Shown: positions 50,098 through 59,424, counted from the stretch's first letter. The stretch: 64,000 nt of DNA from Algoriphagus sp. (GCA_018336015.1 JAGXQZ010000050.1:172772-236771), one strand, 5' to 3'. Notes: generated by a model from the letters alone, not told the origin. Numbers and translations are program-made.

Positions 50098-52650
50098 TCA
50101 TCGAGTAGTGCCTCCGTCGATCACTTGACCGAAGAAGATGGAATTCATAAAGAGTTTGTTCGTGCCAAACCAAAAGGCGCGGAAGTTGGGATTGTCCGCA
50201 AAGCCGATAATTCGGCCACGGCCTTGACCCGCAACTCGGATTACAGCGCTTTCTTTCACCCCGGGTAGATTACTTGGGTGAAGGTATCCCGATGCCAGCG
50301 GGTTGGCAGTGTAGACTAGTGGATTGGCATATGGATTTGCTGATGGCTCAAGGAAGAAATTGTCATTTCGGAAAGTATAGATTTCCTTTTCTGTGTAGCC
50401 ATAGCCTATTGGATGGGTCGTGTCCAAGTTTGCTTTGAAAATCGCCCCAAACGTCTGCTTGGATCCCGTGGCATTTTCGAAGTCAGCATAACTCTTTTGA
50501 AGTCCTTTTTCTTCGTTGTCCACCGTGCGGAAAGTGAAATTGCCGATTTCATTCTGAGCCAACCAGCGCAAAGCCCCACCTTTGGCCACGAGTGTATTTC
50601 CTTGACTTACCCAATTTTTGATGGCTGCAGCTCCCGCCTGACCAAGTCTGCTGTAGCTTCCGTCCGCCATGAGGATGACATTGTATCTTGCCAGATTGGA
50701 GCTAGCGACTGCATCTAAAGGAAGTAGTGTTACCGGCATTTTCATTCGCTGATCCAGCAAGTGCCAGATTTCGCCCGCTTCGCCACTGTCTACTCCACCA
50801 TCTACCAACAGCGCGATGGTAGGAGTTTTCAAAGGAGCCATGAAGGTGGAACCCAAATTGGCCCCACCGGTATATCCGGTCATCAGCGCATGAATGTCTA
50901 CGTGGGATCCTTGGGCGATTTCCTGAAGCTTCGCAAAGAAGGCTTGATTATCCATTCCACTTTCTCCTTTATCGATCAGAAGGGATCCTCTTCCAAAGGC
51001 TTTTCCTTCAGCAGTAGAGAATTCAGCATTGGATACCCTCACCAAAAATCCTGCTTTCAGTAATTGATAAGCCGCTTTAGGAGCGTAATAATCGGTCCAT
51101 TCCATCGCATACTGATAGGCGCCGGGCTGTCCGATCACTTTTCCAGGTGCTTGCGCAAAGTTGTTTTTGTCCACCTGACTGACACTGGCAAGGTTCAGAA
51201 TCTTGCTATTCAGAGCCATGAAGTCCAAGTGGAAAGCCATGGGATAGGTCCAAGCCGAAATGTCGTAAAACAAGCTGTCCTGGAACGTGGTCCGTGTCTC
51301 AAACATGGCCTTGATCAATCGATACTGCGGCTGATCGGCAGGTACGATGTAGGAGGTCTCTTTTTTAAACTGTTTGCCATTGACGGTGATATCCTCCTTC
51401 AGTGCAAATACTTTGATGTCATGCTGCAAGATCAAGTCTGCCAGGTGAAAGCTCCGGGCATCGTCTTGTTTTGCTCCAAAAATGTAGGCTTTGTTGACAT
51501 CCGCCGTGGTTTCGTTTTTGATCTCGGTGTAGAAGTCTTTCATCCACTGATTGAGCTCTACCCGCATTTCCTTGGCGGCCTGATACGAAGAAAGGTTGGC
51601 GGTAAACTGATTTCTAATCGTAAAAGGGAAGCTCAGCATGCCATTGGCGCTTTCCTGTAGGTGGCCTCTGGAGCTCGCCTGCTCAAACAAAATCCCGATC
51701 GAACCCTGTACATCCGGATAGGTGGAGCCTTTTCCGTAATAGAAATCATCGTAATTCTCCTGATTGTAGTAGAGTGACCCGATTTGATCGAGGGCTTTGG
51801 CGTGATAGGTGCCGATTTTCTCAGTGAGTTCAAAGTTTTTCTTCGGAGTCAAAGGATGGACACGCGAGGGTACTCCCGGCTGGAAAAAGAACGTGCTGTT
51901 CGTCCCCATCTCATGAAAGTCCAGATGGATATTGGGCAGCCAAGTTTGGAATACTTTCACACGGTTTCTGGACTCCGGATGCTGTACCGGTAGCCAGTCC
52001 CTGTTTAGGTCAAACCAATAATGGTTGGTACGTCCTCTCGGCCAGGCTTCATTGAGTTCACGCTGAGCGGGATCACCGTTCATGATGTACGCTTTGTGGG
52101 AATTAACCCAAGAAGCAAAACGATTAAGTCCGTCAGGATTAATTGCGGGATCTAGGAGCAAGACGATATTTTCCAGATCGGCGGCGATTTCATTGGCTGC
52201 TGCAAAATGATAGGCAGCGACGAGAGCCGCATTGGCCCCACTGGGTTCATTGCCATGGACTGAATAGCCCATAAACATGACTACCGGCATATTCTGAATA
52301 TTTACAGAAGCGCCAGGGTCACGCAGTTTTGCCCGCTCCGCTTTGATTTGGTCGAGCTTGCCCAAGTTGGCAGGGGAAGTGATGGTCAAAAGCGTCTGAG
52401 GACGCTTTTCGTAAGATCTTCCGGTTTCTTCAAATTTTACCCGATCTGATGCAGCCGCTACAGCCTTCATGTACGTCACCAACTGGTCATGCGTCACATG
52501 CCATTCTCCTACCTCATAGCCTAATACCTGCTTTGGAGTAGGTACTTTAGGATTGTAAGTGTAGCCTTTGGGCAAGTAATAGCTCAGGTCTTGAGCCCAG
52601 CTGAAATTGGCAACAAGTGCCAAAAGAAAGACAAAAGAAAATCGTCTCAT
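50098..52650 (-). CDS. M14 family zinc carboxypeptidase-like protein, secreted
   Basis: 850-residue secreted metallopeptidase with signal peptide MRRFSFVFLLALVANFSWAQ. The peptidase domain (about 50-370) has the zinc motif GYSVHGNEPSGANAAL (His and Glu, about 130-140), NPDGLNRF (about 170) and the third ligand His in HLDFHEMGTNS (about 245). A C-terminal region of some 450 residues includes a class-I glutamine-amidotransferase-like stretch (about 610-720), a common architecture in Cytophagales M14 proteins. Likely periplasmic or cell-surface protein digestion. Confidence 0.9.
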   Translation of the reverse strand: MRRFSFVFLLALVANFSWAQDLSYYLPKGYTYNPKVPTPKQVLGYEVGEWHVTHDQLVTYMKAVAAASDRVKFEETGRSYEKRPQTLLTITSPANLGKLDQIKAERAKLRDPGASVNIQNMPVVMFMGYSVHGNEPSGANAALVAAYHFAAANEIAADLENIVLLLDPAINPDGLNRFASWVNSHKAYIMNGDPAQRELNEAWPRGRTNHYWFDLNRDWLPVQHPESRNRVKVFQTWLPNIHLDFHEMGTNSTFFFQPGVPSRVHPLTPKKNFELTEKIGTYHAKALDQIGSLYYNQENYDDFYYGKGSTYPDVQGSIGILFEQASSRGHLQESANGMLSFPFTIRNQFTANLSSYQAAKEMRVELNQWMKDFYTEIKNETTADVNKAYIFGAKQDDARSFHLADLILQHDIKVFALKEDITVNGKQFKKETSYIVPADQPQYRLIKAMFETRTTFQDSLFYDISAWTYPMAFHLDFMALNSKILNLASVSQVDKNNFAQAPGKVIGQPGAYQYAMEWTDYYAPKAAYQLLKAGFLVRVSNAEFSTAEGKAFGRGSLLIDKGESGMDNQAFFAKLQEIAQGSHVDIHALMTGYTGGANLGSTFMAPLKTPTIALLVDGGVDSGEAGEIWHLLDQRMKMPVTLLPLDAVASSNLARYNVILMADGSYSRLGQAGAAAIKNWVSQGNTLVAKGGALRWLAQNEIGNFTFRTVDNEEKGLQKSYADFENATGSKQTFGAIFKANLDTTHPIGYGYTEKEIYTFRNDNFFLEPSANPYANPLVYTANPLASGYLHPSNLPGVKESAVIRVAGQGRGRIIGFADNPNFRAFWFGTNKLFMNSIFFGQVIDGGTTR

Positions 52651-52681
52651 ATTTGGGATAGGTAAACTTTCGACTAAATTC

Positions 52682-52713
52682 TTGTTTAAAACTTTAGAAA
52701 AAAGCTATTTTAG
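52682..52713 (+). promoter_or_regulatory. Candidate promoter of the PLDc_N operon
   Basis: TTG (52682-52684) and TATTTTAG (52706-52713), one base from TAnnTTTG, are separated by 21 bases, a spacing usual for Bacteroidota promoters. It lies 30 bases before the first start codon in the divergent spacer with the M14 gene. Confidence 0.35.
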
Positions 52714-52743
52714 ATCGGTGGTAAAAATAATAGAAGAAGGAAT

Positions 52744-53010
52744 ATGGATTTGATAATTCCTGGACACGGATTGATACTTTGGCAACTTTCGGGCCTGTTA
52801 CTGATTGGACTTTGGGTGTATACTCTTTTCGACTGTTTGAGAAGTGAGTTTGTGGATCCCAATCAAAAGTTGATTTGGGTCATCGTGATCATTTTTGTAC
52901 CATTTCTTGGACCACTGATGTATTTGGGAATGAGTAAAAAAGGGAAAGCAAAACGTAGCTTCCAACCTGATTTCAACCGATTTTCATCTGATAAATTCAA
53001 CAAAAAATGA
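52744..53010 (+). CDS. PLDc_N-domain small membrane protein, first of three
   Basis: 88-residue protein with two membrane helices (about 10-28 and 42-60) of the PLDc_N type, the membrane anchor found at the start of cardiolipin synthases but here free-standing. The shared signature is FDCLRSEFVDPNQKLIWVIV (about 29-48) with PFLGPLMYLGMSK after it. A basic tail (KKGKAKRSF...KFNKK) follows. It overlaps the next gene by 4 bases (ATGA). The family's free-standing members have no assigned role. Confidence 0.85.
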   Translation: MDLIIPGHGLILWQLSGLLLIGLWVYTLFDCLRSEFVDPNQKLIWVIVIIFVPFLGPLMYLGMSKKGKAKRSFQPDFNRFSSDKFNKK

Positions 53011-53234
53011 CACTTACTTTTATCCAAAACATCGGCGGGGGATTTCTGATCATCATGCTGCTTTTTTCCCTGATCTACTTTCTTCTTTGGGTGTATTGTG
53101 TGGTGGACGTGATTCGATCCAACTTCAAAGATCAGAACATGAAGCTGATTTGGGTTGTGATTCTTCTGTTTGCCCACTTGATCGGTCCTTTGGTTTATCT
53201 GGTTTTGGGTAAAAACACCAAGCTAGGAAACTGA
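53007..53234 (+). CDS. PLDc_N-domain small membrane protein, second of three
   Basis: 75-residue protein with the same two-helix pattern: VYCVVDVIRSNFKDQNMKLI (about 30-49) and LIGPLVYLVLGKN (about 58). An additional N-terminal hydrophobic stretch is present, so topology may differ from the first copy. It starts within the stop region of the first gene (4-base overlap) and ends with TGATG shared with the third gene. Confidence 0.85.
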   Translation: MTLTFIQNIGGGFLIIMLLFSLIYFLLWVYCVVDVIRSNFKDQNMKLIWVVILLFAHLIGPLVYLVLGKNTKLGN

Positions 53235-53401
53235 TGTGGAAGCTCCTCGGAATATTGGTTTATGCCTTCACCATTTATGATGTGGTCAGAAGCCGATTTG
53301 CCAATCAAACCGACAAGTTGATCTGGATCTTGATCGTCTTGCTGGTGCCTTTTCTGGGTACTGTTTTATGGTTTGCAATAGGTAGAAATAGACGCCTTTA
53401 A
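53234..53401 (+). CDS. PLDc_N-domain mini-protein, third of three (55 residues)
   Basis: A short gene of 55 codons starting with ATG at 53234 inside the TGATG junction and ending TAA at 53399-53401. The product MWKLLGILVYAFTIYDVVRS continues RFANQTDKLIWILIVLLVPF and ends in a basic LWFAIGRNRRL, so it keeps the DVVRSRF...KLIWI...PFLG signature of its two neighbours with a shorter first helix. Its stop overlaps the opposite TIGR01777 gene by 4 bases. The one-base coupling and the shared motif support it strongly despite its size. Confidence 0.82.
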   Translation: MWKLLGILVYAFTIYDVVRSRFANQTDKLIWILIVLLVPFLGTVLWFAIGRNRRL

Positions 53402-54294
53402 GATTTTCTTAAAAAAATATCCTTCAGCGCAGTTTTCAACTCTGGAAACTCAAACTCAAATCCTGCCTTCTGAATTTTTTGACTGGAAACCCGATTTCCA
53501 CCTAATACCATCGCGGCCATTTCACCTAGGACCAGTTTCAGGGCAAATCCTGGCACGCCAATTCCCAAATAGGGTTTTCCTTTTGCGGCTGCGGCTTCTT
53601 TGGTGAGTTGTTGATTGGTGGCTGGATTTGGGCCGACGGCATTAAATATTCCTTGCAGGGTGGTTTTTTCCAAAGCAAATACAAACATCCTCGCCAAATC
53701 CTCGATGTGAATCCAGCTCATCCACTGGTCACCCGAACCCAAAGGAGCTGCCACCGGAGGCTTCAGCATTTCTCCCAAGGCACCTCCCTCAGCGTCGAGC
53801 ACGATTCCGATTCGTAGCAGAACGGTACGCAACTGGAGGGATTCCATTTTTTTCACTTCGTTTTCCCAAGCGATGACCACCTCTGCCAGAAAATCGCTTC
53901 CGGGCCTGCTGCTTTCATCGACTAGGGTAGTGCCGGTATTAAATCCGTAATATCCCACTGCAGAAGCAGAGATAAAGGTACTTGGCTTTTTCGCTGATTT
54001 TTCAATGGCTGAAAAAAGCAATTGAGTGCTTTGAGTTCTGGATTCCAAAATGAGTTTTTTCCGCTCAGGAGTCCAGCGCTTTTCCGCTACTCCCGCACCT
54101 GCTAGATGGATGATTGCGTCAGCCCATTCAATGGCATTGGGATCGATCTCACCTTTTTCAACATTCCATAGGAACGACTTTTTTCCTTGAGCGCTCCGGC
54201 TTAGCCAAGCCACTTCATAGCCTTTCTTTTCCAGTAGCTGGGTGATTTGCTGACCTACCAGACCTGAGCCTCCTGTGATGAGAATGTGTTGCAT
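53398..54294 (-). CDS. TIGR01777 family NAD(P)-dependent epimerase-like protein
   Basis: 298-residue extended short-chain-dehydrogenase protein of the TIGR01777 (YfcH/SulA-like) group. The nucleotide motif is ILITGGSGLVGQQITQLLEK (5-24). Family segments include INLAG-like IIHLAGAGVAEKRWTPERK (about 65-83), SASAVGYYGF (about 109-118, with the YG of the active region) and FNAVGPNPATNQQLTK (about 215-230). DUF1731 is the C-terminal part (ALKDIFLRKS end). The substrate is unknown. It converges on the PLDc_N operon with a 4-base overlap. Confidence 0.9.
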   Translation of the reverse strand: MQHILITGGSGLVGQQITQLLEKKGYEVAWLSRSAQGKKSFLWNVEKGEIDPNAIEWADAIIHLAGAGVAEKRWTPERKKLILESRTQSTQLLFSAIEKSAKKPSTFISASAVGYYGFNTGTTLVDESSRPGSDFLAEVVIAWENEVKKMESLQLRTVLLRIGIVLDAEGGALGEMLKPPVAAPLGSGDQWMSWIHIEDLARMFVFALEKTTLQGIFNAVGPNPATNQQLTKEAAAAKGKPYLGIGVPGFALKLVLGEMAAMVLGGNRVSSQKIQKAGFEFEFPELKTALKDIFLRKS

Positions 54295-54458
54295 ACTTCG
54301 TTTTTTTACTTAACCCATAATCACGGCTTTGGTTGACCTGTTCGCTTTTGCGACAGGCGTCCGTTCAGTGGAGTTGGGCCAATATTCAGATTTTTATTTC
54401 AAATTATTGGACACGCTCCGTTCTTTGTGCCATCTTAAGATCCTTCAACTAGCATCCC

Positions 54459-55658
54459 TTGATAAGATACCTTTTGAATTGGCTCGGATTAGGCACTTTG
54501 GTGGGCATTTTGTCCGGTACTGCTTCAGCTATTTTTTTGGCTTTGCTTTCTGTAGCTACAGATTTTCGAGACAGTCACCAATGGCTTTTGGCTCTTTTGC
54601 CTGCCGTAGGATTCGGTATCGGCTATATCTATCACCATTATGGGGCCAATTCTGTGAAGGGTAATAATTTGCTTCTGGAAGAACTGTACCAAAGTAAAAA
54701 TCCCATTCCGCTTCGAATGACTCCCTTGGTGCTTTTTGGGACTATATTCACCCACCTCTTTGGTGGATCAGCCGGACGAGAAGGTACGGCAGTTCAGATG
54801 GGAGGTTCACTTGCCGATCAACTGACCAAGTGCTTTTCGCTGGATGTGGAAAGCAGGAGAATAATCCTCATTTGCGGCGTAGCGGGAGGCTTCGCATCCG
54901 TTTTTGGGACTCCATTGGCAGGAGCTGTCTTTTCACTGGAATGGATGTTCAACCGAAAGTTTCGTCCGAGATCTATTTTTCCAGCGTTCTGGACAGCCTT
55001 TGTAGCCCATTGGGTGTGCGAGTTGGGCTGGGGAATTGGGCATACGCATTATGCCATTCCTGAAATTGCTCCTCATACTTTAATCAACTTACTGTGGATA
55101 ATTCCTGCGGGGATAGCATTTGGACTGGCGGCGAGGCTTTTTGCTGAGACGGGACATTTGGTCCGTAATGTTTTCAAAAGAACTATTTCCTACCCTCCGC
55201 TTCGTCCTGTCATAGGTGGAGCAATAGTGGCCATGATTGTTTTTTCAACAGGAGCCTACACCTACATTGGGCTGGGAATCCCTAGAATCATGGAGGCATT
55301 TGAGACCCCGTTGCCTTGGTATGATTTTCTGGCCAAAACAGGATTGACTGGGCTTACACTAGGTTCAGGATTTAAGGGTGGGGAAGTGACCCCATTATTT
55401 TTCACTGGAGCGACTCTGGGAAATGCACTTTCCGCTTGGATACCTCTGCCTTTGGCCTTGTTGGCAGGATGTGGTTTTGTGGGAGTTTTTTCCGGAGCGA
55501 CCAATACCCCTATAGCCTGTACTGTGATGGGAATGGAGCTGTTTGGATACCAAGCGGGGATTTATCTGGGAATAGCTTGTTTGGTTGCGTTTATCTTTAG
55601 TGGAAATGGAAGTATTTATACTGCCCAACTGGTGGGATGGAAAAGATTTTTACCCTAA
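54459..55658 (+). CDS. CLC-family anion/proton antiporter with fluoride-type signature
   Basis: 399-residue CLC transporter. The pore motif is GREGTAVQMGG (107-117, gating Glu 108); Thr in place of the Pro of GREGP is the mark of CLC-F fluoride/proton antiporters. NNLLLEELYQ (69-78) lies before it, and the GSGIP chloride-selectivity motif is absent. FGTPLAGAVFSLEW (about 150) and FKGGEVTPLFFTGATLG (about 310) match CLC helices. Only TTG starts are available (TTG at 54459; an in-frame TAG lies just upstream). Fluoride export is inferred from motifs; no fluoride riboswitch was seen upstream. Confidence 0.87.
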   Translation: MIRYLLNWLGLGTLVGILSGTASAIFLALLSVATDFRDSHQWLLALLPAVGFGIGYIYHHYGANSVKGNNLLLEELYQSKNPIPLRMTPLVLFGTIFTHLFGGSAGREGTAVQMGGSLADQLTKCFSLDVESRRIILICGVAGGFASVFGTPLAGAVFSLEWMFNRKFRPRSIFPAFWTAFVAHWVCELGWGIGHTHYAIPEIAPHTLINLLWIIPAGIAFGLAARLFAETGHLVRNVFKRTISYPPLRPVIGGAIVAMIVFSTGAYTYIGLGIPRIMEAFETPLPWYDFLAKTGLTGLTLGSGFKGGEVTPLFFTGATLGNALSAWIPLPLALLAGCGFVGVFSGATNTPIACTVMGMELFGYQAGIYLGIACLVAFIFSGNGSIYTAQLVGWKRFLP

Positions 55659-55667
55659 TAGCCCGAC

Positions 55668-56111
55668 ATGGATCATCAAGAATTTGACATTAAGCCTTAC
55701 CGGCAGGCTCATCGAAACCAACTAATCAAAGTGTGGGAGGATTCTGTTTTGGCTACCCATTATTTTTTAAAAAAGGAAGATTTTGAGAAAATCAAATCAG
55801 TGGTAGAGCATATAGATTTCAATCTCTTGCAGGTGTATTGCCTTCTAAAGAACAATCAAGTTTTTGGGTTTTTGGGTGTTTCTGACCAAAAGCTGGAGAT
55901 GTTGTTTTTGAACCCATTGCATTTCGGCAAAGGTCTAGGCCGCTTGATGGCAGATTTTGCAATTCAAAATTTAGAATGCCGGCAAGTGGATGTCAATGAA
56001 CAAAATGAATCGGCAAGAAAGTTTTACGAGAAAATCGGTTTTAAAGTAGTTGGTCGATCTGAAAAAGACGGTTTGGGAATGCCCTATCCCCTAGTTCATA
56101 TGGAACTTTAA
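55668..56111 (+). CDS. GNAT-family N-acetyltransferase
   Basis: 147-residue acetyltransferase of the GNAT fold, similar in plan to YjaB-type enzymes. Acetyl-CoA binding is marked by FLNPLHFGKGLGRLMADFA (about 83-101, with the GKGLGR loop). The motif NEQNESARKFYEKIGF (about 113-128) is the second typical GNAT segment. No acceptor can be named. It starts 9 bases after the CLC gene and may share its transcript. Confidence 0.9.
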   Translation: MDHQEFDIKPYRQAHRNQLIKVWEDSVLATHYFLKKEDFEKIKSVVEHIDFNLLQVYCLLKNNQVFGFLGVSDQKLEMLFLNPLHFGKGLGRLMADFAIQNLECRQVDVNEQNESARKFYEKIGFKVVGRSEKDGLGMPYPLVHMEL

Positions 56112-56118
56112 CTAAGTC

Positions 56119-56928
56119 TTACCCAATCTCACTACCACATTTTCTGCAAAATTTATCTCCTTCTTCCACCCGCTCAAATCCGCAGAAGGTGCAGGATTTG
56201 AGTGATTCAAAATGCTCTGGCTTTCTCCTGCGTACCATTTCCGAGCTCACAATCCCTGTGGGAACAGCGATGATCGCATAGCCAAGTAGCATGATGAGCG
56301 AGGCCATCAATTGGCCCAGCGGCGTGGACGGGGTAATATCTCCAAAGCCCACTGTGGTCAGGGTGACAATAGCCCAATACATGCTCACGGGTATGCTTGT
56401 AAATCCATGCTCGGGTCCCTCAATCACAAACATCAGGGTACCCATGACCAAGACAATGGTCAATACGGTGAATAGGAAAATCTGAATCTTTGCAGCGCTG
56501 GCTTTCAGCGATTCTCTTAAGAAATCCGCCTCAGCAAGATATCTTCCCAGTTTTAGAATTCGGATTACTCTGAGTAATCTCAGCGCACGGATGACAGATA
56601 GAAGTTGGGTATTGGCAATGAAGAAACTGAGGTAAACAGGCAAAATGGCCAATAAGTCAACGATACCATAAAAGCTGATGACATACTTCAGGGTTTTGCT
56701 GGTTAGCCAAACCCGAAGAGCATATTCTACGGTGAATAAAAAAGTAAAGGAAAGCTCCAGCACATAAAACAGTCGCCCATATTCCCGATGAAGATCTTGC
56801 ACCGAGTCAAGGACAGCTACCATGATAGATCCAATAATGATCCCCAAAAGGGCAATATCAAACGTTTTTGATGCGGGATCATTTGACTCAAAGACGATGT
56901 GGGCGAGGTATTTTTTACTCAGCTTCAT
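56119..56928 (-). CDS. Voltage-gated K+ channel with C-terminal zinc ribbon
   Basis: 269-residue six-helix ion channel. S4 carries regularly spaced Arg/Lys: VIRALRLLRVIRILKLGRYL (about 112-131). The pore segment has the selectivity filter TTVGFGDI (about 191-198), typical of K+ channels. The C-terminus holds two CxxC pairs, CTFCGF and CRKCGSE (about 246-266), a zinc ribbon suited to assembly or redox sensing. Proteins of this plan are usually tetrameric. It converges with the GNAT gene, separated by 7 bases. Confidence 0.93.
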   Translation of the reverse strand: MKLSKKYLAHIVFESNDPASKTFDIALLGIIIGSIMVAVLDSVQDLHREYGRLFYVLELSFTFLFTVEYALRVWLTSKTLKYVISFYGIVDLLAILPVYLSFFIANTQLLSVIRALRLLRVIRILKLGRYLAEADFLRESLKASAAKIQIFLFTVLTIVLVMGTLMFVIEGPEHGFTSIPVSMYWAIVTLTTVGFGDITPSTPLGQLMASLIMLLGYAIIAVPTGIVSSEMVRRRKPEHFESLKSCTFCGFERVEEGDKFCRKCGSEIG

Positions 56929-56952
56929 TCAGGAAGTTAAGAAAATTCATCC

Positions 56953-59424
56953 TCAATCGAGGTAATAAACCCGCTTGACTCGGGTGCTGATATTGGTCAA
57001 AAGTTCATAAGGGATCGTCCCTATCTGGTCTGCAAGCTCCTTGAGTGAAATTTGCTCGCCATAAATGATGGCTTCATCACCTGCTTTTACCTCAGAAAAA
57101 TCAGAGACATCTACCATGACCATATCCATGCAGACATTCCCGATCACCGGGGCTTTTTTTCCTCGAATAAGCACATAGCCATTTCCTCCGGAGAATCTAC
57201 GATCATATCCGTCTGCATAGCCGATAGCCAGAGTGGCGATTTTCCCTCCAAAAGGCAAGATTCCCTTTCTGGAATATCCTACGGTGGCACCGGCCGGCAA
57301 TTCTTTAACCTGTGAGATCGTAGTTTTTAGCGTGCTTACCGGCTTAAGTGAAGCGTCGTGTTTTCCTGTTACTTCCACGCCATAAAGCCCAATACCCAAA
57401 CGCACCATGTCCATTTGGTAATCAGGATAGCGGATAATTCCTGCGGAGTTTAGGGCATGAATCAGTGGTTTGTAATCTAATATAGACTCCACTTCAGACC
57501 TCATGGACATAAACTGATCCAACTGCTGAATTGAAAAATCGTGGTGAACTTCTTCATCCGCTCCCACCAGATGTGTGTAAAGGCTAGCGATATTCAACTC
57601 TGGAAATTCAGAAATCAGTTTTTTCAGCTCTTGCAAGTGTTTTTGCTCAAAGCCTAAACGGTGCATTCCTGTGTCCAAATCGAGGTGAATCGAAAGTTGG
57701 ATCTGATGATGTCGGGCATAGAGTCCAAGTTTTTTGAAAAACTCAGGGCTGAATACCACGGGTTCAAGATCATACTCCCTAAGCAAATCGAAAGATTCCT
57801 CAACAGTATTAAGCACCATGATGGGAAGGCGAATTCCCTGCTTTCTTAAAGCAACCCCTTCATCTGAAAAAGCCACTGCTAGGTAGTCTGCCCCCATGGT
57901 TTGGATGTGGTTGGCGATCTCGGCCGCACCTCCGCCGTAGGCAAAAGCCTTGACCATGACCATTAGCTTAGTTCCGGGTTTGATTTGCTTTTTGTAAAAG
58001 TTGAAGTTATGGGTGAGTGCATTTAAATTGATCTCCAGGGTGGTGCCATGAATTCGCTGTTGCAGTCGATTCACGATTTTTTCGAAAGCAAAAGAACGCG
58101 CTCCTGTGATCAGCAGCAGGTCATTTTGGAAGCTTTCGGGATCCACATTTTGCAAAAATTGCTCCGTGGAGGCATAGGTTTTTGATTTTTCGGGGAAAAG
58201 GTTTTCCAAGCGTTTCACCTCTAAACCTACTCCAATGATCTGGTCCAGGCCATAAGATTGAATTAATTCACCTACTTCTGAGTAAATCTTTTCGGGCAAC
58301 CCCTGCTGTAGCAAGTCTGAGATGATCAAGATCTTGGACCGCTTGGGCCGCTGCTGACTCATGAATTCCAAGGCTACTTTTAGCCCCGCCAAGTCATTGT
58401 TGTAGGTGTCGTCAATGAGAAGCGAATCATTTAGCCCCGGCTTTAGGGTCAGGCGCATATCCACCGGCTTCAAGTGGTCCAGACCTTCCTGAATTGCCGG
58501 GATATCTTCACCCAAAGTCAATGCTGCGATGATCACATGGGTGACATTTTCCAAGGATGCCTGATCCATAAATGGAACCTGAAAGGTCATGGTGTTCAGG
58601 TCCCTTTTCATTAAGGCGATCCGGGTTTTTGCTTCCAGCGTTTTCCAGGAGACACTGAAGTCCGCCCCTGATTTTTTTGACCAAGAGATCAGTCTTTCAG
58701 AAGAGATTTGAGATTCAATTTCTTGGGCCAGGGGGTGATGATCTTTGCAATAGATCAGAAGTTTTGATGCGCTGAATAGCTTCAGTTTTTCTTGGATTTT
58801 TTGTTGTAATCCAGAAAAACCTTCCTCATGCGCTGACCCGATGTTGGTGAAAATTCCCAAATCAGGTAAAATCATTTGGGACAGGGTCTCCATGTCTCCG
58901 GATTTGGAGACGCCTGCCTCCAAAATCGCCACTTGATGGTAAGGTTGGATACCAAAAATAGAGAGCGGTACCCCTACCTGCGAATTGTAGCTTTTCGGGC
59001 TTTTGGCCACCGCAAATCGTTGACTGAGCACTTGGCCCAGCCATTCTTTGATGATGGTTTTGCCATTGCTGCCGGTGATTCCTACGATGGGTTTGGAGAA
59101 ATTGGATCTTTGAAAAGCAGCAATCTGCTGTAAAGCTTGCCGGGTATCCTTGGTGTAGATGAAGGTGGCACAATCCACCCAATTTTCATTAACCTTCCAA
59201 TCTTCATGTACCAGAAATACCCGAATACCTTCTTCGATCAGCTCAGGGATAAAATCGGCACCGTCAGCTTTTGCTCCTCTCAGCGCCACAAAGAGGGTTT
59301 GCTCGGCATGCAGAATCTGTCTCGAATCAATGCTGATTTGAGAAATCAGCTGATCTCTTCGGGTTCCTTGGGCTTTTCCCCCGGTGATTTCTTCGAGTTG
59401 AGCGATGGAAAGTGAAGTGAGCAT
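56953..59424 (-). CDS. Bifunctional MurF - alanine racemase
   Basis: 823-residue fusion joining UDP-N-acetylmuramoyl-tripeptide:D-Ala-D-Ala ligase and alanine racemase, two steps that supply and add D-alanine to the peptidoglycan stem. MurF half (1-455): P-loop GITGSNGKT (115-123), GSAHEEGF (about 205) and DDTYNNDLAGL (about 330). Racemase half (460-823): PLP Lys in VMVKAFAYGGG (about 490) and the catalytic Tyr region in GYSRKGILPFGG (about 715) followed by IGNVCMDMVMVDVS (about 755). The fusion is known in Bacteroidota. Its start follows the flippase stop with no spacer (TAAATG). Confidence 0.95.
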   Translation of the reverse strand: MLTSLSIAQLEEITGGKAQGTRRDQLISQISIDSRQILHAEQTLFVALRGAKADGADFIPELIEEGIRVFLVHEDWKVNENWVDCATFIYTKDTRQALQQIAAFQRSNFSKPIVGITGSNGKTIIKEWLGQVLSQRFAVAKSPKSYNSQVGVPLSIFGIQPYHQVAILEAGVSKSGDMETLSQMILPDLGIFTNIGSAHEEGFSGLQQKIQEKLKLFSASKLLIYCKDHHPLAQEIESQISSERLISWSKKSGADFSVSWKTLEAKTRIALMKRDLNTMTFQVPFMDQASLENVTHVIIAALTLGEDIPAIQEGLDHLKPVDMRLTLKPGLNDSLLIDDTYNNDLAGLKVALEFMSQQRPKRSKILIISDLLQQGLPEKIYSEVGELIQSYGLDQIIGVGLEVKRLENLFPEKSKTYASTEQFLQNVDPESFQNDLLLITGARSFAFEKIVNRLQQRIHGTTLEINLNALTHNFNFYKKQIKPGTKLMVMVKAFAYGGGAAEIANHIQTMGADYLAVAFSDEGVALRKQGIRLPIMVLNTVEESFDLLREYDLEPVVFSPEFFKKLGLYARHHQIQLSIHLDLDTGMHRLGFEQKHLQELKKLISEFPELNIASLYTHLVGADEEVHHDFSIQQLDQFMSMRSEVESILDYKPLIHALNSAGIIRYPDYQMDMVRLGIGLYGVEVTGKHDASLKPVSTLKTTISQVKELPAGATVGYSRKGILPFGGKIATLAIGYADGYDRRFSGGNGYVLIRGKKAPVIGNVCMDMVMVDVSDFSEVKAGDEAIIYGEQISLKELADQIGTIPYELLTNISTRVKRVYYLD

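Noticed and set aside
51064..51660. 198-codon open frame on the plus strand
   Set aside because: It is antisense to the M14 peptidase C-terminal half, with no ribosome site or domain.
54320..54458. Fluoride riboswitch before the CLC gene
   Set aside because: The spacer was scanned for the GGNGATGG...CCGCC-type core of the fluoride aptamer, and it is not present.
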